The position numbers and the translations under genes were made by a program. Positions 33,730 to 44,673 of a DNA stretch of 64,000 nucleotides are shown piece after piece. Source of the DNA: Madurella fahalii (Eukaryota > Ascomycota > Sordariomycetes > Sordariales); NCBI GenBank assembly GCA_029876055.1, contig CM056879.1, positions 2,666,001-2,730,000 of the forward strand, in the 5' to 3' direction. Position 1 is the stretch's first letter. Each line of letters starts with the position of its first letter. The notes under the pieces were generated by a model. It was not told the DNA's origin. It searched no databases and saw nothing but the letters and a program-made list of their open reading frames with translations.

Positions 33730-35497
33730 TCAAACAACAACATCTCTACCTACAGCCACAAGCGCTTTCACCAGCCCCTCCACTGTTCCCTTCAAGGTCT
33801 GGCAATTCACCACGACCCTAAAGAAACTCCCCCTCTCCCCGGGCGCGTAGTCCACCATGAACCCTCTCCCAACAAGCCTTCCCACCATGCTCCTCGTACG
33901 CCTCGTATTCTCCTCGGGATCATCAGGCAGCCGCCCGCCGGGGGCGTAGTAGAAGCACACCTGCAGACACGGCGGGGGGCTCTCCGAGACCAGCATAAAG
34001 TCGTCCCTCTGTGCCAGCAAACCCGCCAGGTATCCCGCCATCTCGAACGCGCCATCGACCTGGCGCTCGAACCCGGCGGCGCCGTAGTAGATCCAGCTCA
34101 GCGCCAGCTTGAGGCTGTCGGCGCGGCGGCCGCACTGCAGCGTCAGGTCCGCCAGGTCCCAGGTCTCGGGGACGTGAGGGGGAGGGGCGTTTCCGTTCTT
34201 CGACACACCTGTGCCGTTCGTCTCGGGCTCGCCCGGCGCGTGGAACAGATAGCCGGCAGGGAGGGTGTTCGCCTTGTGGAAGACGGCCGTGTCCGGGCCG
34301 AGGAGGAAGGAGCACGTCACGGGCACGTTGAGCATCTTGTGCGGGTTGACCGTCAGCGAGTTGGCGAGGTGTGAGCCGGCCAGCTTGCCGCGCTCCTTGG
34401 CCGAGAAAATGGCTGGGCCGCCCCAGCTGGCGTCGATGTGCATCCAGAGACGGAACTCGTTGCAGACGGCGGCGATCTCCTCGAACGGGTCGTACGAACC
34501 CAGAACGGTCGTGCCCGCCGTGGCGTTGACGTATAGCGGTGTCCTACCCTCCGACTTGGCACGCACGACGAGGTCCCGCAGCACCGACGGCTTCATGCGG
34601 CCCGCATCGTCAACTGGGACGGTCCACACGGCAGCCGAACCGAGACCGCAGGTGATGGCGGCCTTCTCTACCGAGTAGTGCCCGTGCTCGCTGGTGAAGA
34701 GAACGAAGGAGCCCGAAGCGCAGTTGTTGCCTTGGATCTTGGACTCGGGGTAGAGCGTGTTGCGGGCGATGACAATCGATGACAGATTTGATGAGCTACC
34801 CCCTTGACAAGTGACGCCTCCTGCGCGTGGGCCGGTGAAGCCGAAAACTCCGGCTAGTGTTTTGGCAGTGTGTTTTTCTATCACTGTCAAGGCCGGCGAG
34901 ACTTGGTAGACATGAACCTGTGTTCGAGCACATCAGCCACGAGCTCAGGGGCAACCCAACGCCGAGAAAGACGGCTCACGGCTCACATTTGTGTTCAAGA
35001 CTGAGAGAAGAAGCTCAGAGACAACGCCGACCTAGTGTAGCTGAGGTCAGGGACGATCACAAAATGCCGCATTGGTTACAAGAGCATACCGGATTGGTAC
35101 TGGCATACAGCTTGTCCATAAAGCCTTGATCCCAGGTGTTGACGCTAAACTTGAGGACGTCTTTGATGGTTTCAAGCAGCCCCTCTTCGCCACGCCCCTC
35201 TGCCTCGGGCAGAATTAGGGACAGCTCTCGAACCAGCTCCTCGGGCCTCCTGGGGTTGACGAGGGCATTTCGAGCAATGCCCTGCTTGTCAGCGAACAGC
35301 TCCCCAGCGGCCCTGGACGGCACCGCTTCGTCGGCCTCCCGAATGAAGGGGATAATCAAGGATTTTACAGCGTCAATAAGCTGCCATGTAATCAGCTACG
35401 TGCTCGAGTGAGAGGGGGGGGGGGAACAAGGAGATTCGCTCACATGCTCGACATCGCTTGCTCTGTTCAGGGGGTTGGCCCCCTGGATCCCATCCAT
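33730..35497 (-). CDS. PLP-dependent group II decarboxylase (glutamate/cysteine-sulfinate decarboxylase-like)
   Basis: Removes the alpha-carboxyl of an acidic or aromatic amino acid with pyridoxal phosphate. Four exons on the minus strand (35497-35444, 35380-35090, 35031-34987, 34917-33730) give 525 aa. Exon 3 is only 45 nt. Motifs: GGSSSN at about 169-174, NATAGTTVLGSYDP at 261-274, the PLP-stacking HIDASWGG at 290-297, and the Schiff-base lysine K324 in TVNPHKMLNVP. The pattern is closest to the animal GAD/CSAD branch rather than the bacterial-type GAD common in yeasts; the substrate cannot be read from the sequence. Start at MDGIQGANPLNRASDVEH is supported by the GTGAGC donor after it. Intron 1 contains a C-run. 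Confidence 0.9.
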
Positions 35498-37476
35498 GTT
35501 GAACTCTTGATATCACAGGTCGCCAACGGGCAACCGGGTTTGGATTCAGTGAAAAACAACAGCCAGGGTCATGATCCATCAAGTCACAGCGTCGAACTGG
35601 ATTTTGGCGTGCGGATCCGGTCCCGCGGACCGGAGTCCACCCACGTCCCCCACACTTTGCCTCGGCGCCGGCCCAGCGTCCCCACTGCAGCCGAACAAGG
35701 AGGAAATGCCACAAACGGAGGTTCCGGGATCTTGGAGCATGGGTCGCCAGTTGTGGTAAGCAGCCAGGCTGTCGCAAAATGACCTCATCGCCTGCCAACG
35801 CCCGCGATTCCCGCTGGTCAGGAGATGTGTGGGAAATGCATTTTGCGATCCGGGCATAGCTGGTAGTACTAAATCACTTTGTGATTCAGAGTCTGATTCT
35901 CTGTATGGCTTTTGCGTGGGAGCCGGAGACGCGGAAGTGGAAGAAGCCATTATCAACAGGGCATCTCAATTAAGACCCAAACTAGCTGCCTGCATCCGTC
36001 GCGAGTTACATTTTTCATGTGTTTCGGCACACTGCGTTGGCTGCTTGTCTCCAATCCCTCACATACGAACGAAGTGTTTTAAACGACGGTTTGTGCTGAA
36101 TCTTGGAACCGCACGTGGATTCAAGTTTTGCTAGGAAGAGCTCTGGAGACGGAAAGTGTTTGAACCAGGTCCAGATCTTTGCAGTCTTACAATAGGAACC
36201 ATCGGCGACCCTAAACGTGATGTCAATGAGGACGGGAGCGGTCAAGGGATTTCCACCTGTGGGCGCAAAACCTTTTCCTCCAGGCGGAGAAACGGATCCA
36301 TCAAAGGCGCATTGTGGGACTTTTGTGATTACATGGGTTAATTCCCAGTGGCGATCAGATGCCTGCCTGAGGAGAGGAACCATGAAGCGACCGTCGGACA
36401 TCCCGCAGCCAAGTCCTCGTCGACCATGTTGCGGCCCAACGTGAGAGGCTCGAGACCGCAAACGGGGAAGCGGATGGTTCGCGAGAGCTTGAATAAGGGT
36501 CTTCATCGACCCCGGCTGTCGTTGGGGTTGGGGTTGGGGGACAGGGGTTAGCACTAGAAGCCTCGCGCGAGTCTTCCATGCATGGATTGGATCGCAGGTT
36601 GCGATTCAGTTGGGACATTCTCAGACCGCCATACTGCGTATCTTTTCCTTTTTTTTCCTTGCCCTCTTCACGCTAATGGAAGCGTAGCTGATCCTTCAGA
36701 TCTCAAAGGTCGTCAACCACAGAGGTTCGCAGATAGTTGCATCCTCGATGCAAAACCCGCAGATAATATCACATTGTGCACAAGCGCTAGCCGGGGTCCA
36801 GTGTGAGAGGTTCGAGGGAGAAAAAAATTCCTGCAGGTAAGCCCAGCACGGGCCAAGTGACGGCGCAGTGGGACACCTCGCGACCCCTGTGCGGACCTGG
36901 ACCGTAAACCCGGCACTCTTCGCTTCCAAACCAGGGGTCGCCGACAAACTGGTCCTTGACAACCCAAGCATTCCTCGACTTGCTGCATACATCTCCCGCT
37001 CGTTTCCCAGATCCGCTCTCTCTCTTCTGCATTGCATTGTTTTCCACACATTCCTGCTGACATCATTGCGCCTTATCCCTGGGCCGCATTTGTTTGCTCC
37101 CGTGGCGTTGCGTGGAGCCGCTGCCCCACTTGCTTGCGTTGCTTGCTTCGACAAACACGGCCCGTCACAAACCACCAGCTTCTGCACGCGACACAGACGA
37201 CGAATAGCGGCCGAGTTCTTGGCCAGATAGCAAGCCGGCTGTCTCCCGGTTCGAGCCACAGGACCAGCCTACTTGAGTTCCCCTGAGAAGAGGGTCTCTT
37301 AACTGCTACATATTACATCTGCAACACCCCGCAGCAAGCCGTTGTCACCAATCCGCGATCCCCTTTCCCCTGGGAAAGATTCCACACGTTCAATTGATCG
37401 CGGCAGCGGCCCTCTGCGGTTCGCGCGCCGCGTGCGATAACATCTACTCCCAAAAGCCCAGAAACAGCCAGCCAGA
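35498..37476. other. Divergent spacer, decarboxylase and Ras-like GTPase
   Basis: About 2 kb with no supported gene. Likely holds both promoters. The GTTGGGGTTGGGGTTGGGGG patch at 36521-36541 is a short G-rich repeat on the plus strand. Confidence 0.55.
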
Positions 37477-38364
37477 ATGAAGTCGGCGCACGCCCACACG
37501 CCCACGGCGTCGGACGCCTCCCGACCGCCGGTCCCCATCTCCATCACCATCTGCGGCGACGGCGGGTGCGGCAAGTCGTCCATCACCCTCCGCCTCGTGC
37601 GCAGCCAATGGACGAGCGAGTACGACCCGACCATCGAGGACAGCTACAGCATCACGCGCCGCATCGACGGCGTCGTCTACCACCTCAGCCTGACCGACAC
37701 GGCCGGCCAGGAGGAGTACCGCGGCATGTGGGCGTCGTCCAACCTGGGCGCCGACGCCTTCCTGCTCGTCTACGACATAACCTCTCGCGACTCGCTCGAC
37801 GCGCTGCAGTACTTCAACGACCTGATCGACATGGAGGCCGAGACGCGGCTGGACAACGCGGCGCGCGCGCGCAAGGCCGGCCTGACCAACCTCTCGTCCC
37901 CGACGGTGCCCGACGCGATGGGGCTCCCGATGGGGATGATGGTCAACGGCGGCGCCGGCTCGGGCGGCAAGACGATCCCGCCCGTCAAGATCGTCGCCGG
38001 CAACAAGTGCGACCTCCAGGAGAGCCGCCAGGTGCCCGCCGCCGTGGGACTGGACTGGGCGCGCAAGAGGGGCTGCGGCTTCATGGAGACGAGCGCCCGG
38101 CTCGAGGTCAACATCGAGGAGACTTTTGCGCTGATCGTCCGCCGTGTCGTCGAGGCGAGGAAGCTGGCCGAGATGGGGGTTACGGATGCCGAGCTGGGGA
38201 TGAACAGCCGCGGCATGACCAAGCCGTTGACGCCGCTGCCCGCCGGTGACGACGACGACGAGAAGGGCGACGGTCGGGGCCCCGGCACGAGGGGTCCTAA
38301 TATACGTGGCGACCGCATCGGGAGGGGTGGTGGTGGGTTCTGGAAGAAGCTTAGGTGTTGGTAG
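37477..38364 (+). CDS. Ras-like small GTPase lacking a CaaX box
   Basis: Intronless, 295 aa. G1 loop GDGGCGKSS at 27-35, Ras-type effector loop YDPTIEDSY at 49-57, switch II DTAGQEEY at 74-81 with the catalytic Gln, G4 NKCD at 176-179 and G5 ETSA at 204-207. An insert of about 45 residues rich in Gly, Met and Ala lies between switch II and G4 (about 122-167). The P-loop reads GDGGCGKSS where Ras has GAGGVGKSA, a Rho-like touch in an otherwise Ras-like protein. The C-terminus is basic, Gly-rich and ends FWKKLRCW: a single Cys one residue from the end, not a CaaX motif. It could be Cys-palmitoylated or soluble. The exact Ras subgroup is uncertain. Confidence 0.88.
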   Translation: MKSAHAHTPTASDASRPPVPISITICGDGGCGKSSITLRLVRSQWTSEYDPTIEDSYSITRRIDGVVYHLSLTDTAGQEEYRGMWASSNLGADAFLLVYDITSRDSLDALQYFNDLIDMEAETRLDNAARARKAGLTNLSSPTVPDAMGLPMGMMVNGGAGSGGKTIPPVKIVAGNKCDLQESRQVPAAVGLDWARKRGCGFMETSARLEVNIEETFALIVRRVVEARKLAEMGVTDAELGMNSRGMTKPLTPLPAGDDDDEKGDGRGPGTRGPNIRGDRIGRGGGGFWKKLRCW

Positions 38365-39643
38365 TGCAGCTAGCCCCGCCTCATGGCAGTGGTCTGGGGA
38401 AGTTTATTTGGCAGCCTAGGCATCAAAAAGAGTAGGGCGCTGGAAGTGGCGCTTCTCCAAAGGAACTCGGGGGCGCAATGTTCTCGCCGCAAGATAGCAC
38501 GGCGGTTTTCACCTTGATTTTGAGTCGTTCCCGGTCATTTGGCGCATGGATACCTCTTGGGCGTTGTGGGAGTATGTCGACAAAAGGGTAAGGGTCTCAA
38601 CCTGGGGTTGGATTGTTTTTAAGCACATTCTTGGTCTAGCATATGTATATAATTCTTAATTGAAGCGGGCTTCTTGTCTTTTTTGTTCTCCACGGAAAAA
38701 ACAAGCATCTAGCACGAAGCACACATTGCTGTCTAATAATGGTCTGTGGGCGGAGGTGATGGTGTTTGAAGTTTATAAGCAAGTTTTGGGTTGCGGGTTT
38801 CTAACAGGAACCACTACAGCGCATCGAGACCACTCTGTGGTGTAGTGGTTCCGGGAGGTGTAGCTTCCGATAACCTCTGGTTGAGCAAAGACGTTCCCAG
38901 ACCGTCGCCGGTGGCACCTCCCATTTTTTTTCGGAGCCCAATTGTTCGATCCAAAGATCGAGCAGCATTTTTGACTCTCTTTTGCCGTTCCCTCTTGTGT
39001 TTATTTCCTCTCCGGCGTAGATTGGTAACAATGGATTGCAGTCTGCGACTCACTTTGGCGGAGGGGGCCATACCAGGAATGATTAGAACAGGCTTCCCGA
39101 ACTATCTCGTACATCAGGTAGTCAGGTCGGATAAAGCAATCCAATCCTTGATATTATAACTATATCCGTCTATTCATCGCAACGAAGAATAAAAGAAGGG
39201 ATGTAAAGAATGTCAATAGTCGGCAGGATTGCTGATATCTCCAGGTTTCACTTCGTACTTAGTAGGATTCAGCGTCGGCTCTTCGGCCGAGGAGGTAGTG
39301 TCACATACCCCTCCTTAGGCAATTTTCTTCAGTGTTGCTTGCTCGCTTCGAGTCTATCTCTCCATTTATACCGTCAACTGATCAATTTGTACGTCACAGC
39401 ACGAGAGATCATAAGAAGAAATAACGGTCTACTTTAAGATCTTCTCGACTAGAAGTACATGACCGGAGAATCCGTCTTGTTTTCTTAGGATGTGGATCGT
39501 TCTCAAACTCTAGGAACGATACTATAACTTAGGTCCGGAGGTGCGATAGAGAGAGGTTGTAGTGAATTGCAGGCTTGCCCCATAAACAAGTTCTGCTCTA
39601 GCTGTTATTTATTATCCTTGCTACCTCGCAAATCTCCATTTGG
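38365..39643. other. Convergent spacer, relatively AT-rich
   Basis: Tail-to-tail spacer of 1.3 kb. It is more AT-rich than its neighbours, and contains a perfect 12-bp inverted repeat (38807-38852, listed separately). No supported gene. Confidence 0.55.
38807..38852. repeat. 12-bp perfect inverted repeat, 22-nt loop
   Basis: GGAACCACTACA (38807-38818) and TGTAGTGGTTCC (38841-38852) are exact reverse complements around a 22-nt spacer that itself contains CCACT and GTGG. It lies 440 bp after the Ras-like stop codon. It could form a strong hairpin in RNA or DNA. No transposon coding sequence is near. Confidence 0.75.
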
Positions 39644-40552
39644 TCACTTCCCGCTCTTCTCCACCCACTCCCTCCACCGTTTGTATTCGCCATACTCCAA
39701 ACTCTCCTTCTTCCCCTGGTACCTCACCACTTTCAGGTCGACCTCGGTCCACTTGTCCTTCCTCCCCACCCATCCGGCCTTCCTCATCAAGCTCACCACT
39801 GTCTCCTCCTTTGTCCACCCCTGCTCGACCGCCACATCCGGCAGGTAGGTGCTCCCGTAACGCTTCCCGTGGTAATAGAACGAGATGCGCAGGCCGTGCG
39901 TGCCGAGCTCCCAGTCCATGGCGTCGTCGGCGTCCTCAAAGTCGGTAAGCAGCGTAACGGCCACCTCAAGCGACGGGAGCTCCCTGGCGCTGATGGGGCT
40001 GAAGCGCATGTCCTGCAGCGCCGAGATGAGAGCGTAAGAAGACAAGCCCTCGTCGAGGTCCTGCGGCTCAAAGGTGCCGATGCAGCCCCGCAGCATGTGC
40101 CCGTGTCGCGGCGAGATGGTGTTCCATGTCACGAAGAGGGGGGATTCGGTGATGGGCTCGGGGAGCTCGTCTGCAGATGCTGATGCGGACGAGATGGAGG
40201 TGTCTGGGGTGTCCGGGCTGAGGGAAAGCGTGCTGGTGGATGCGGATGCGGATGCGGATGAAGGTGAGGACGAGTTGCTTGAGGACGAGGCTGGTGCGAG
40301 GCGGCGGAATGCGGGGAGGCGCTTGGCTAGTTTGCTGTTGCTGCCATCTGCTTCAACAGCTTCCGAGGTCTCATCTGTGGCTTCGGCTTCGGCTTCGGCT
40401 TCGGCTTCGGCTTCGGTTTCGGCCCCGGCTTCGATAGAATGAACGTACTCAATCCAGGATTTATGCACCTCAGCCAAAGTCATAGGCTTCCGGCTCTCCA
40501 GATGGGCGGCAAGGGCTTCGAAACAGTACAAGCAGTGCTCGACGGTAGCCAT
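39644..40552 (-). CDS. AMMECR1-domain protein
   Basis: Single exon, 302 aa. AMMECR1 proteins are conserved from archaea to humans; the human gene is deleted in a syndrome with midface hypoplasia and elliptocytosis, but the biochemical role is unsettled. The signature LRGCIGTFEPQDLDEGL is present, with LEVAVTLLTDF and KRYGSTYLPDVAVEQGW downstream. The conserved core is interrupted at about residues 40-120 by a low-complexity, disordered insert with an (Ala-Glu)n run and Ser/Ala stretches, encoded by a GGCTTC hexanucleotide repeat. ATG 40552 is taken because the domain begins right after it (ATVEHCLYCFEAL); the frame is open further upstream to about 40699. Confidence 0.92.
   Translation of the reverse strand: MATVEHCLYCFEALAAHLESRKPMTLAEVHKSWIEYVHSIEAGAETEAEAEAEAEAEATDETSEAVEADGSNSKLAKRLPAFRRLAPASSSSNSSSPSSASASASTSTLSLSPDTPDTSISSASASADELPEPITESPLFVTWNTISPRHGHMLRGCIGTFEPQDLDEGLSSYALISALQDMRFSPISARELPSLEVAVTLLTDFEDADDAMDWELGTHGLRISFYYHGKRYGSTYLPDVAVEQGWTKEETVVSLMRKAGWVGRKDKWTEVDLKVVRYQGKKESLEYGEYKRWREWVEKSGK
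40237..40261 (+). repeat. GATGCG hexanucleotide repeat
   Basis: About four tandem GATGCG-type units within the AMMECR1 gene; on the coding strand they give alternating Ser-Ala residues in the disordered insert. Confidence 0.7.
40379..40436 (+). repeat. GGCTTC hexanucleotide repeat in AMMECR1 gene
   Basis: About eight to nine tandem copies of GGCTTC (GAAGCC in coding sense), with small variations at the right end, encode an Ala-Glu run. Likely length-variable between strains. Confidence 0.85.
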
Positions 40553-42305
40553 GGTGGTGAGAGTCGGCGTAATTGGGTCGCTTGCCGCGTATGAGCTTCC
40601 GGCGTCTGGGCTCACCGGAGAGGGGTCCGACTCGAGCTTTTCGGTCTCCTTTCGCCGTCCGAAGCCAGAGAAAATGGGGTAAGGGAGCAACCGACGCACA
40701 TCACCGCCGAAGGCGTCGGAAAGCGAGGGGTAGGAAGGGGCAACGAACTCGGGGACGAAGGCCGGTAGTGGAGTGGGCGGAGCTGAGGAGTGCCAGAAGG
40801 ATGGGCGGCCCTGCCCGATAGGGCACTTATCGCCAAGCCCGCCCTTATCGCTCCATCAGCCGCTGAGCCTTGCCTCGCTTAGGACCCCCAAGGGAAGAAT
40901 GTTCTAGCCGCAAATCGTGGCCATGTGGTTAGCAGTGGAGGTTGCCAGTCACGATACTACGTGTAGAAGAGCCCTTGCGACCGCTACCGGTGTACACTGG
41001 CCTCGGCGTTGCTTGTGACAAGGAGCGCTTGTGTTGAGTCTGGAACCCCGGATTGTTTCTTCCCAAGACAATACAAGCCTAGATTATCCAAATAGAGAAC
41101 CTTTCTGATGGAACCCGGGGGTGAAGCTGAGCTGAGAGCCATCTTCGCAAATCTTGATCCGGTTCCGGTTAGCGTCAACCCACTACCTTCGCGCTCACTC
41201 TCTAACAGTCTAACTATCAGTGCCAGCATAGCCGTTGCCGACCAAGATGTCCCTTTTTACTGAAATTCAGGTTTTGATCCTTAGTAGCAACCTTAGCTGC
41301 CATTATTTTCCGCATCTGTAAGTTGTGGAGGCCGGGAGGCAAAAGCTGAGAGGGCGGCTGGTAACTCAGCGGGACAGCTGGCAGTTGCTGGCCGACTCCA
41401 TTCGTGTTTCATGTTGCTCCCAGATGTTTTAGGAAGAACAACATTGGTCTACGGCACAGACGGGGATGCCCCACACCAAGACGGCTGCTGCGACACGGAA
41501 ACAGGAGTCCCTTCCGCCATCTCTAACAACCAAGGGCCGGCTTCGCGTCTTCCGGTCGCTCCCAATGCGGCTCTCTCCAATGCAACGCTCGAGGCGCTCA
41601 CACTGCCAGTTTCACCCCCTTGCTGTGAAGCTTGGTTCTGCTTGCGCCCCACTCATCGGCCTCTCTAGACCTCCCGTCCCGATGATTAAGCTCGTTTTAG
41701 CCTCTCGCCGCCCAAGGCAACGGTGACATGGGCGAACAAGCTTAACAGTCGGCTTTTGAGTGGCATCCATCCGGCTGACAGTGGCGTCTTGGGACTACCT
41801 CGGTGAGGTCTCGCACGCCTGGAAGTCCAGGGACAGCGCCGCTGCGTCTCAGATGCAGCGCCTCCATTTCAAGGGGCTTCAGACATGTCATTCTCGCACC
41901 TTGCTGGGCCAAGCACCCGGGATAAACGTACCGCTGTTGTGTTAGGGACTGTTCCTGGCTTCCGGACCGTTGCTTGGCGGATGGATCAGGGATTGGATGG
42001 CGGATCTATCCCAAGGCAGGGCAGCGATCATCATGGTTCACCCCTCTTGAAACGCATATTGTCCATCAATCACTGCGGATCCCGATCATCCTGTCTGCCG
42101 CCGGATAGTATAAATTGCCCAATGCCTCTTGACCTGGCCGTCCGACCCTCTGCTCTTCCGTCCCCATCCCATTCGTTTCTTTGCCACCCTTTTCTCACTT
42201 TTCCACTTCAGTCTGTTCAGTCCAGTTCTTGCAAGTCGCCGGCCGACACCGTCCGTTCTGTTGATTCACATCCCGTCGAATCGGTACACATTTTAATCAG
42301 CCAAC
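40553..42305. other. Divergent spacer with core promoter of the secreted-peptide gene
   Basis: About 1.75 kb with no supported gene. The right end holds a TATA element (42109) and a pyrimidine-rich leader (42140-42230) belonging to the small secreted protein gene at 42306. Confidence 0.55.
42109..42115 (+). promoter_or_regulatory. TATA box of small secreted protein gene
   Basis: TATAAAT, 197 bp before the ATG and followed by a long C/T-rich stretch (TCTGCTCTTCCGTCCCC and on), a common layout for strongly expressed fungal genes. Confidence 0.6.
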
Positions 42306-42571
42306 ATGAAGTTCACCGTTACCGCCGTCCTTGCCTTTGCCGCCGTGGCTTTTGCGTATCCCACCATGGAGCACGACGGTACGTGATGGATGAAGCGCTT
42401 TGCCGGGGGATGCCTGCCGCTAACGTACCTGCCTTCTCAGCCCCAGTCAGGCGCCAGAACGTCGTGAACAACATCGACGTCTCTGTACCCGCCATGACGG
42501 ATCAAAACGGCAACGTTGTGCCCTTCGACGCCAACCGGGTTTACCAAGACGCTCGTGCCAAAGGCATCTAG
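42306..42571 (+). CDS. Small secreted protein, 67 aa
   Basis: Two exons (42306-42378, 42441-42571; donor GTACGT, acceptor TTCTCAG) in matching phase give 67 aa. The N-terminus MKFTVTAVLAFAAVAFA is a textbook signal peptide, with cleavage likely after AFA at residue 17. A short pro-like stretch ends in Arg-Arg (residues 28-29), a possible Kex2 site, leaving a mature peptide of about 38 residues without cysteine (QNVVNNIDVSVPAM onward). The strong TATA box and pyrimidine leader suggest high expression. No known family is recognised; it could be a wall-associated or signalling peptide. Function unknown. Confidence 0.72.
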
Positions 42572-43072
42572 TTGACCAACCCGTCAGCATATCACACCAA
42601 GCGTGGCGTCAAACACCGGGAAGGAACGGCTCTCGATTGACGCCGATATGCAGCACGGCTGCATCTTACCAAAACCGGCGCCTCGAGCTGCACCTGTATA
42701 TTTGAGCATGCGTCGAAGGCAGCATTAATCCAGGAACTATGGGCAAACGGAGGAGTCGGATAAGCTTCTAGACTGCAGCCGGCCACAAAAGCCAGGCCGC
42801 GAATTTTGGGGTTGTACATGGAACTCGGAAACTTGAGAGGACTGGATGCCAGCAGGACTTCATTCAAAGTGGAAAACAATTAAACATATTTTGACCCACG
42901 ACGGGCGTCGTGGTGTTTTTGGGCCAGCATCTTCCCGTTTCCGATTAAACACCATTTCTGTGAAATCTGAGAGGTCTCATGGCAACCAGGTAACAGGAAT
43001 TACTCTCCTAAACTCGTACTTGCCGCAACCTTCGCGTGGCATGATGATTATCACGCTCTTTTCTCTCTTAAT

Positions 43073-43084
43073 CTACCTAGGTAG
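43073..43084. repeat. CTACCTAGGTAG palindrome
   Basis: Perfect 12-bp palindrome. The same CCTA core recurs as a tandem repeat at 44461. Possible factor-binding site; unproven. Confidence 0.5.
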
Positions 43085-44460
43085 CTATAACATCAGCAGG
43101 GACTTCAGCAGACACCAACCAGAAGTTCAGAAGGTCAAATTGCCTCACAAGCGACCTTTCAAAGCAGCAGATGTCCTGTAATATTGGCCTCCAAGCGAGC
43201 AATACGGTTTTCCGCTGTACTCTGTAATTGCACGCCAGTTAAATAGAGTAGCCCCCGCTCGCTCTTCTCCCCCTTCTTGATGTCCAACGTACCTTCTGTC
43301 GATGCCACTGCAGAGTTGCTAAAGCCGGACAGGTGGCAGCTACGGCAGACTACTCAGCACAATGGCCTTGTCATCTTGGTTGTCTTCTTACCCGACTCAA
43401 AGCTGCTTGCATCGGGATTAGACGACCGGATTGTCCGGCCCTAGGATCTAGTAACGGGGCGGTTACAACAAGATGCTGGAGGGTCATAACGGGATCTTGT
43501 CAAATGGCTTCTCGCCCGACTCGACAGTCCCCGCATCAGTATCATGGGACACGTTTGCCCGGCTCTCTGGATATGGCATTGGACACTTGCACTCTTGGTG
43601 CACAAGGGGTAAACCTGTCGAACGAAGACTAAGACTAGCCTATAGTCACCCTCCTATCATAGCGTGCTACGGAAATGGCGCGGGCGCGTGGGGATATCTG
43701 CAGATGCTCGATGCCGCTATTTTGACATTCCCCAACACGAACACCCCGTGTGAAGTGCTTACAAAATCTGTGACGCCCCAGCCTCACTATTCAGTGCTTG
43801 TGGTGATGAAAGGGAACCTTACGTGTACCTCTAGTATCGCCCCAATCGGGCAAGAGAGACAAATGAGGTAAAATACTACATATACTGGGTTAGAATTAGT
43901 CCGTCCAAATGCGGCTCCTATGATCACTACGGGTCAACTCAGTCAAGGTATCCGTGCCCTGGCTCACCATCGGGTATACAGTGCTGGGGTTGGAAGCTTA
44001 CGGAAGCGCCAAGACACGATCACCTCATATAGTCCAATCCTCCGAGGATTTTCGAACCCTCAAGCTTTCTCCTCCTTCGCATCCTGCGATTTTCCAGAGT
44101 TTTGGGCACCGGTGAAGGTAGACAAGAACAAGCCGCGAGAGCCAGAGGACTCTCCTTCAGCCTTGGTATCGCACAGAGAGCCCAGACGGATATTGCGGCA
44201 AAAGCATGTACTGACAGCTGTGAGTGAGCTGCCCCACATCGTGAGCGCCAATATGCGGCTGCAAGAGCTCCATTCTTTCAGCTCACAGCCCCCAGAGTGG
44301 AAACCCCACGCAAAGCTGCAGCAGCCAACTAGACCAAACAGGCATGGTCATCCACTTGGGCACCGCCATCATGAGGAGGGCTGAGAATAGTCCCGGTCTT
44401 CGGGCTGGGCGAGGCTCGCCATGGCGCTGATTCTCGGTTCATTTTTGGGCCAATATAACT

Positions 44461-44480
44461 CCTACCTACCTACCTACCTT
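44461..44480 (+). repeat. (CCTA)4 tandem repeat
   Basis: CCTACCTACCTACCTACCTT in the probable promoter of the membrane-protein gene at 44674. Confidence 0.8.
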
Positions 44481-44673
44481 AGCTTATAGACCCGGCTTCC
44501 GAGTGCTTTGAGCTGCTTCGGTTTTCTTCTGCCACCGGCTCCCCGACTCCGTCTCACAGAGTCACCTTCTGTCGCGGCGCTGAGCTGTCAGCACGGTGGA
44601 GCCGGCGCTGGATTATGAGTTTGAGCAGCATCTCTGAGAGATTCGCCCGTCGTCCAGTACAGGTAGAGGGAAA

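Larger units (their letters stand above)
42572..44673. other. Spacer with AG/CT elements, no gene
   Basis: About 2.1 kb without a supported gene. It holds the palindrome CTACCTAGGTAG (43073-43084) and a (CCTA)4 repeat (44461-44480), about 190 bp upstream of the membrane-protein ATG. Confidence 0.55.

Noticed and set aside
37235..37260. GGTTCGAGCC, a perfect-looking tRNA box B
   Set aside because: The flanking bases do not pair to make a T-stem, and no acceptor or anticodon arm can be folded around it.
44457..44480. (CCTA)4 as a telomere-like remnant
   Set aside because: The fungal telomere unit is TTAGGG; CCTA repeats do not match it, and the copy sits in an ordinary promoter position.
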